This document shows, one piece after another, positions 57,675 through 64,000 of a DNA stretch of 64,000 nt. Source of the DNA: Lutjanus erythropterus (Eukaryota > Chordata > Actinopteri > Lutjaniformes > Lutjanidae). A program made the translations under genes and the position numbers. Under the pieces are notes generated by a model. It saw only the letters and a list, made by a program, of their open reading frames with translations. It had not been told where the DNA came from and did no database searches. The stretch covers positions 3,591,590-3,655,589 of the forward strand of contig CM034608.1 in assembly GCA_020091685.1 (NCBI GenBank), in the 5' to 3' direction. Position 1 is the stretch's first letter. Every line of letters begins with the position of its first letter.

Positions 57675-58160
57675 CACTGATAGATACACCAAGGAATCAT
57701 CTTTTCTATGTTATTGTCCCATCCAGTTTAGGCTGAAATCAGTCTTGATGTTGGGAAGGAGGTGCGCAAAGATTACCTTACGAGACATCTGGATTTGCAA
57801 GATTAAGTTGTCTGTTTGTGGTGCAGCCAGTCAGCATCGTAGGAGGGACTATGAGCAGCTACAGGCGTGGCTTTAGGTGTGACGAGAGCAAGAAGCGTCC
57901 ATGGAAGCGACTCCACTCAAAGAAACAATGGCGGCTCCTGAAGAGGTTAGCATAGCTACTGTGACAGCATCAGTTTTATCAGACCTGGAGAGTGTTTCTT
58001 CATTTGGCAAGAGTTTGATCTGATTGGCTGAAGTTGTCCCATGTTAGACGTGATAGACAGATGATCCATCCAGTCACCTGCCCGGTGCCTGCCCTTTTCC
58101 AAACAGTTTCTAAGGACGACTTCCCAGATGGTTCTGTGTAACAAACAATGCAAAATTATA
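57675..58160. repeat. dispersed repeat, plus-sense copy of an inverted pair
   Basis: ACACCAAGGAATCATCTTTT, CTATGTTATTGTCCCATCCA and GAAATCAGTCTTGATGTTG recur in reverse orientation at 59,190-59,305. The following segment (CAATGGCGGCTCCTGAAGAG, TGATTGGCTGAAGTTGTCCC) is a teleost repeat text I recognise, not a gene. Confidence 0.5.
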
Positions 58161-59189
58161 CACAATTCCTCTCAAATGCATTACTAAAGTAACAAGGCTG
58201 ATTTAAAAGTAAGTAAGGAGTAGAAACTACAGATATTTGTCTGAAAGTGTAGGGAGTAAAAGTACAAAATGTCAGAAAAATAAATACTCAAGTACAAATG
58301 GTTGAAAGCCACTTAAGTCCAGTAATTATTCCCACCTCTGATACCTGCTGCCTTATATGCTCCCTGCACTCTATTTAAATGGGTTTCCTTGCTGCTGTGT
58401 AACTGGCAGCACACCAGCGTGTCGAAACGGGGCACGGATTTTGTGACCTTATATAATGTAATAATAATGTAATGTAATATATTTTAGTGAGTCTTCAACC
58501 TGAGCAGAGGAGTAACCAGCTCAGAGGTGAGCAGGGCCTAAAGAGTGTTTAGATCATTAAAAAAAAAGCTGCAGCACCAAATCACGGCAAACCAACCCCC
58601 TGCTCTGATTTAATAACTTTCATTAGCTGTGAGAGTAGCATAATTTGTACATTCGTGTAATATGGGAACGTTTATAAAAGTTGCATTCACTGAAAGGCTG
58701 TAGCTCATTAGTGTGTTTGTCAGAATGAAGTCTTTTCTGTTTCTCGCTGCTGTAAATCCGAGTCGACGCTGAGGAGCAGCAGCCTGCAGCAGCTCTGTGT
58801 TCCCACTGTTTAATTGAACTTTTAATAAGTTTCAGTTCTGCTTCATTATATCTGAAAACAACAGAGCAAACAGTCTGTTAAACACACTCTGTGTTTGACT
58901 TCACACACACACACACACACGCAAACTTTATCTCACACACATTCAAACACACTCCTGTCTGAACACTGTACCCACAGAACAGATCACAGACTCATGAATG
59001 TAATGAACGTTATTTAACCTTTTTTATTCTCAGTGTGTAACAGGGCTGTGAACAAGACTGGGTTGTATAAACACATCTGTACTTCTGTACTTGTGAGGAC
59101 ATAATTATATTCTCTGCTGTACTTATGTAGATTTTTCAGGTGTCTGTAATAAAACAGGACTGTTACTTTGGTTTTAATGCATTTGAGGG
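58161..59189. other. non-genic stretch
   Basis: A short (CA)n is at 58,902-58,920. No supported gene. Confidence 0.45.
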
Positions 59190-59305
59190 GAATCATTTTA
59201 TTTTGCATCATGGCACGCTGCCTTCTCAACATCAAGACTGATTTCAAACTAAATGGATGGAACAATAGTATATAGAAAAGACAATTCCTTGGTGTATCCA
59301 TCAAT
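59190..59305. repeat. dispersed repeat, minus-sense copy of the inverted pair
   Basis: Its reverse complement contains ACACCAAGGAATTGTCTTTT and GAAATCAGTCTTGATGTTG, matching 57,685-57,765. Confidence 0.6.
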
Positions 59306-59324
59306 GTATATCACACACAACAGA

Positions 59325-59665
59325 TACAACAAGACAAAAACGATATAACAAGATGAACACAACATAACAAAACAAACTACATAACAGGACATAACACAAT
59401 ATAACACAGTGTAACTGCACTAAAGTGGTAAAATTATAAAGCAAAAAGCAAATGACAAGACAAAACAAAACGAAGAGATAAAAGAAGTAACAATATAACA
59501 AGATGAAAATGACCTAATAAGACATAAGACGGAAATTACATAAAAGAGTAACAAGACAAAAATGATGAAAAAATTGTAACAAAAACGACAAAACAAAACG
59601 TAACAAGATGAAAACAAGATAAGACTAACAAGACAAAACGTAATGTAACAATATATAACAAGAAG
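59325..59665. repeat. A-rich degenerate minisatellite, 'TAACAAGACAAAA' type
   Basis: Recurrent ATAACAAGATGAAAAC and AACAAGACAAAAC steps over about 340 bp, nearly free of T-runs. The minus-strand open frames here are repeat artefacts. Confidence 0.75.
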
Positions 59666-59798
59666 AAATTGATGTCAAAGATTTAAAACAACAAAAACAA
59701 CGTAAAAGTAGTAAAAGTAAAAGTATCTGCACTTGAAAATGTGAGGACTGGACAAAATATCCTTAAATTCAAACTGATCCTTACAAAGATAGAGGTAC

Positions 59799-59800
<2 letters not shown>

Positions 59801-59837
<37 letters not shown>

Positions 59838-59988
59838 ACACGCAGCAGAAGGAGGCAGCTGGACAATCGACATCTGTTCAGTCTTTTATAAAGGCTGACA
59901 CTCCCTCCAACACCACTGCTGTCACTGTGTGTGTCTGTGTGTGCATGTGTGTATGAGGGATTAACTGTTGACTTGACTTTGTTTGCAC

Positions 59989-60026
<38 letters not shown>

Positions 60027-60230
60027 ACGAGCGGATTAGTTGCTTGCTAGACTCATGTGTATGCATGCATCCATGTGTGTGTGTGTGAGTGTGTGTGTGT
60101 GTTACAACAATAGGGGCGGGGTGGCAGCTCTCTAAAAATGTCCTTAAACCGTGTTGAACCTCCATAAGACTTTAATCTCATGTAAATTCTAATTTAATTA
60201 GTGAATTTAAATAAGAAACCTTCTGAAATA

Positions 60231-60293
<63 letters not shown>

Positions 60294-60314
60294 TGAGTGT
60301 GGCTCTAAACTGCT

Positions 60315-60356
<42 letters not shown>

Positions 60357-60422
60357 TGTGTGTGTGTGTGCGCAGGATTAATTTCATACTGTGTGCATGA
60401 GCAGCATTATTATGAGTCACAG

Positions 60423-60458
<36 letters not shown>
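59801..60458. repeat. cluster of CA/TG microsatellites
   Basis: CA at 59,801-59,842. TG at 59,991-60,023, 60,076-60,102, 60,231-60,292 (about 30 units), 60,324-60,371 and 60,426-60,458. Orientation switches from CA to TG within the cluster. Confidence 0.95.
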
Positions 60459-60460
<2 letters not shown>

Positions 60461-60590
60461 AGGAGCTCCAGGGACAGTGGGGTGGGGGACTTACAAAGCC
60501 CAGCAGGGCAGCAGGTTCCTGGGCATGCTGAACAGGCCAACCCCCCAGAATCCTCTGGAGGTTCTCTGACCATCTGCACACTTTGTTATA
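60459..60590 (+). repeat. 130-bp direct repeat, copy 1
   Basis: GAGGAGCTCCAGGGACAGTG, ACAAAGCCCAGCAGGGCAGC, AGGTTCCTGGGCATGCTGA and CCATCTGCACACT. Preceded directly by a TG microsatellite. Confidence 0.85.
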
Positions 60591-60775
60591 CCATATTATA
60601 ATAAGACATTTCATACTCTGGTTTTAATACACAGACTTTTCTTCTGTCCAGTGAATCAAAACTGATTCAGCCTCAGCAAATCATGTCAGGATCTCCAGTA
60701 CGCAGTGGGATTTAAAAGTGTAACTAAGAGAAAGACGAGTTAGAGTGTGTGTCGGTCTGTGTGTGTGTGTTTGTA

Positions 60776-60912
60776 TTGGTAGAGCTCCAGGCACAGCGAG
60801 GGAGGGCAGGCCTCTAGACTGACAAAGCCCTGCAGGGCAGCAGGTTCCTGGGCACGCTGAGGAGGCAGGCCCCTTGAACCCCCTGGAAGTGCTTCAACTT
60901 CTGCACACTATT
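60776..60912 (+). repeat. 130-bp direct repeat, copy 2
   Basis: GGTAGAGCTCCAGGCACAGC, GACTGACAAAGCCCTGCAGG, GCAGCAGGTTCCTGGGCAC and CTTCTGCACACT. Preceded by a short TG tract. Confidence 0.85.
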
Positions 60913-60915
60913 TGG

Positions 60916-61480
60916 TAGGCCTGGGCGATACAGCCAAAAAAAACCCTACCACAATAGTAAAGTTTCAGATTAGTCAATATTGATAGTTATTGATCATGTA
61001 GGTTGTGACTGATGATATGTTGTGTACTGCAGAGGGTGGAAGTGGCTAGAAGTGATAAAATAAGTTATAAACACTAGGCAAGATAAACAAAATTACATAT
61101 CAAAGTTTTGACCAAATACGTCGATATCGACATTGCAACAATATTATAAGGATGAAAATATTAACACAGTGGGATTATTTTATAAATAATCATCAGTAAT
61201 GTGGATATAACGACTAAATGGGCAAAGGTTAGAACAGCTAGAACAGTCTGATAAGTTCTCAAAATAATTTCAATTTACTGTGATGTTGCCCTTAAAAACA
61301 GGAAAAGACAACACTTGTTCCATATCATGATATTAACGATATCCAAAATCCATCATGATATCTAGCCTTATATCACGATACGATATTATATCATTATATT
61401 GCATAATATCACGATACAGAGGTTATAATTCAATTCATGCAGTATATTGCGATACTGTATGCAGGGTGATCAATTGCTCC
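60916..61480. mobile_element. probable 'GGCCTGGGCGATA' transposon remnant
   Basis: TAGGCCTGGGCGATACAGCC opens a segment rich in ATATCGTGATA-type steps (61,320-61,460) seen in teleost elements of this class. The right terminus is unclear. Confidence 0.45.
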
Positions 61481-61972
61481 TTTAAGAAAGCTGTCATAGT
61501 ATAAAGAACACTCTACCATATGCATAAAATCAGAGTTAAAAAATCTAACTTTTTATGCAATCAGAACAGTGAAAATAACACACTGTTATCTAGCGGTTGG
61601 GGGTTTAAACAGCTCTGTAGCGTAATGTTCGTTCTTTGAGGTTCTCTCCTGCAGTCTGATTGGATGCTGTTGGACTGGTTCAAACATAGTGTGAATGAAT
61701 AGTGTTAACATTAGCTGATACAGGAAATGAAGGGAAATTAATTGATTTGTGGATTCACTCTTTTTAAATCACTTTTTAGTTAGTCGTCAAGTATTTTTGA
61801 GTCAAGTCATCAAATTTCAGCGTCCACACCTCTGCTTTACTATCCCATAATGCTTCACTATACTGGAAAATCTTCATTGTCTTTGAAGCAGTTGCCCCCC
61901 CAGAGAGGAGCAGAGTGTGACATAAATGTATCTCAGAGGAGGGTTTGTCTGTGTGTGTTTTGGTTTTTGTTT

Positions 61973-62105
61973 GCAATGGTGGAGCTCCAGGAACAGCAGG
62001 GGGCCCTCTGGACTGACAAAGCCCAGAGGGCAGCAGGTTCTTGGGCATGCTGAGTGTGCTGACCCCCCTGAACCCTTTGGAGGTTCTCAGACCATCTGCA
62101 CCAAC
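61973..62105 (+). repeat. 130-bp direct repeat, copy 3
   Basis: GCAATGGTGGAGCTCCAGGA, CTGGACTGACAAAGCCCAG, GCAGCAGGTTCTTGGGCATG and CAGACCATCTGCACC. Preceded by TGTGTGTGTTTTGG, as in the other two copies. Confidence 0.85.
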
Positions 62106-64000
62106 CGCACTAACACACAATTTATTTTTATTGTGTGTCGGTTCAATGGCTACATGTTGAAAAATTGCACTTTGCTTTAAATACTTGTAACTGATAATCT
62201 ATTAATACATTGATTACAATTAATTAGTAAGTACGCTGCTGTACTAACTTTACTTAGCTTGCAAAACACTGATTTAATTAAGTGAAGTATAAATGGATAA
62301 TTTGTACCTCTAATATTCTGCTTTACATTTTAAACTGTTTTACATTTTTATTTTATTTGATACAGATGTCTTTTTTACTTCCTTTTATTCCTTAATTTAT
62401 ATTTTTTTCTTTTACGTTTTTTAAAAATCTTTTAAATGTGAGCTATAATCTGTTGGTTTTCATTCACTTTGCTTTGAAAGTTGGTCTTTGAAGAAAATTA
62501 TAGTTTTTCCGCTGATTAATAATTTAGAAAAAGTAAAATCACAGGGAATGTTGCTTCAGTTAGTAGCTTTTCTTTTAGGACAGAAGGCCTCCAGAGGATG
62601 GAGATGTGGTGAAATAGTAAGAAAACGACTAGAGCATGCATGAGTGTGTGTGTGTGTGTGTGTGTATGACACAAGCCTCAGGCTACAGCAGCGTGTTTGT
62701 TTCATTCATTCTGTTGGTTTAATAGTCGATCCTGTAGAGAGTCAGAGTGAGATGGAGGAAGGCAGAATAGTAAAATCGAAATGTATATCTATATTTATTT
62801 TATTGCACTTTCTACAGTTTACTGTACAAGGTATGAGGTTAATTTATTGACCATTTTACAAGTCAGAGTTGTATAATGAAGTGCTAGTTGTGGTTTCCTG
62901 TATGCTGCTCGCAAAAACAAAAAAACATACACAAAAACTGTACTCAGCAAATGGGTGAATAAATAATAAATCATACAAATACAACTATTTTTCATCTCGG
63001 CGTGTGGAGGGTGAATTGAGGAGCTTCGCAGCCTGAGGGGAGACGATGTTCTGAAGGCAGCGGATACTTCTGCTGGTTCTGCTTGTGTCTCTCCTCTGTG
63101 GGGGAACAAGAAGCTAAGAAGCATCACAAAGCAGTTTGACGTTTCTGTGGATGTTTCGGGGCTTTTTTCTCCACAGTGCAGATGTTGAATCAACTGTTGA
63201 ACTTGGTTGTAACTGACAGTATAGGCTACTGATTAAAGCAACCCTTTACAATAAAGCTGTGATTTTCATTTTCATGTGATTCAGTGTTCAGGTCAGAAAT
63301 GTTCCATAATGCAGGTGTAAGAGCAACACACATGCACAAGACTAGTCCATATGGAGGAGCACTGATTGAGTGCTGTGTGTGTGTCAGGTGTTCAGCCTCT
63401 CTTTTGTTCTCCTAATCCTTTCACTCTCTCACTCCAACAAAGGCTTTTAATGGACTGTGGACTGAGCTGCAGGAAGAGAGTGATGAAAACAGAAATTCTC
63501 TTACTAACCAGTGAAACAGTCCACAGTCCCACCAGTGTCCCTTACAGGCTGCAGCAGTGATAACAGCCGCGATATGAAAGTGTTGGACAGAACAAACAAC
63601 ATAGTGATGATTCACTCTCTGATTTGGAGTCTTGCCGGTAGTGAAAGCAAAGTTTGTGGGGTCATCAAAATCTGAAAAGTCAACATGTTCTCAGTCCCAA
63701 CTCTTAAAATACAGACGCTTGGTTGGTGGCAACACGCTTCTAAATATGAGGTGGTAGATAACGTAACATAACATAACTTGCGTACCTCATGTAACTTACT
63801 AACGTTGTGCAACGTAAAAGAAGTGAGTGTGTACTATTGGTCTCACTCAGGACACTGGGTAAAAATTAATGTGAATGTTATGTGTAAATTAATGTACTTA
63901 AATTAATGTGTGCAAGATAACTTATGTACTTTATATAACTCACGTACGTTTCGTAGGTTAAAAAGAAGTCAGCACAGGACACGAATCCCGTTCTCCTGGG
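62106..64000. other. non-genic stretch to the window end
   Basis: (TG)n at 62,644-62,665. TAACATAACATAAC-like steps and ACGTTGTGCAACGT lie at 63,760-63,815. AACATGTTCTCAGTCCCAAC (about 63,680) echoes the repeat near 9,680. No gene, RNA or complete element is supported. Confidence 0.45.

Noticed and set aside
59878-60579. Open frames through CA/TG repeats (poly-HT or poly-VC proteins)
   Set aside because: Dinucleotide repeats are open in several frames. There is no flanking coding sequence.
1-64000. tRNA, rRNA and snoRNA genes
   Set aside because: No A/B-box pairs in cloverleaf context, rRNA blocks or clear C/D-box pairs were recognised by eye. A tRNAscan-SE and Infernal run would settle this.

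Overview
The window looks like nuclear DNA of a ray-finned (percomorph-type teleost) fish. It is intron-bearing, AT-rich and gene-poor, with many long CA/TG microsatellites and with repeat families I recognise from teleost genomes: hAT-type and TTAA-type miniature elements, foldback elements, a Penelope-like retroelement and LINE remnants. I see no bacterial, phage or CRISPR features.

Positions 1-6,120 hold a minus-strand, two-ORF, transposon-like unit. A promoter-proximal exon with an NRF1-type motif ends in a perfect donor at 5,757. Next comes a large exon for a four-finger C2H2 protein with a transposase-like HDLLEG segment (4,864-2,210), broken by one in-frame TAG. Then come three exons of a PB1-like, 'SAMD3-like' teleost family protein (1,694 to beyond position 1). 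Positions 6,120-16,040 hold repeats and unassigned DNA, including a complete 821-bp hAT-type element with a perfect 8-bp target duplication and a minisatellite enclosed by inverted arms. Positions 16,069-17,440 hold a 5'-truncated Penelope-like element (reverse transcriptase plus GIY-YIG endonuclease) with a hammerhead-like motif in its tail. It is followed by a degraded minus-strand LINE that a second hAT-type element has interrupted.

At 23,220-24,090 there is a GC-rich 5' region and the first coding exon of a plus-strand gene for a secreted or membrane protein. It encodes a signal peptide, has a phase-1 donor, and two overlapping uORFs lie upstream. I could not find a second exon, so 24,091-64,000 may be its first intron. 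That stretch begins with the most unusual structure here: a degenerate, strand-asymmetric, higher-order tandem array of about 4.9 kb built from two alternating subunit types.

The rest (29-64 kb) is a mosaic of miniature transposons (several with readable 8-bp target duplications), minisatellites, microsatellites, a three-copy 130-bp repeat and two GC-rich islands that may be regulatory. I found no RNA genes that I can support.
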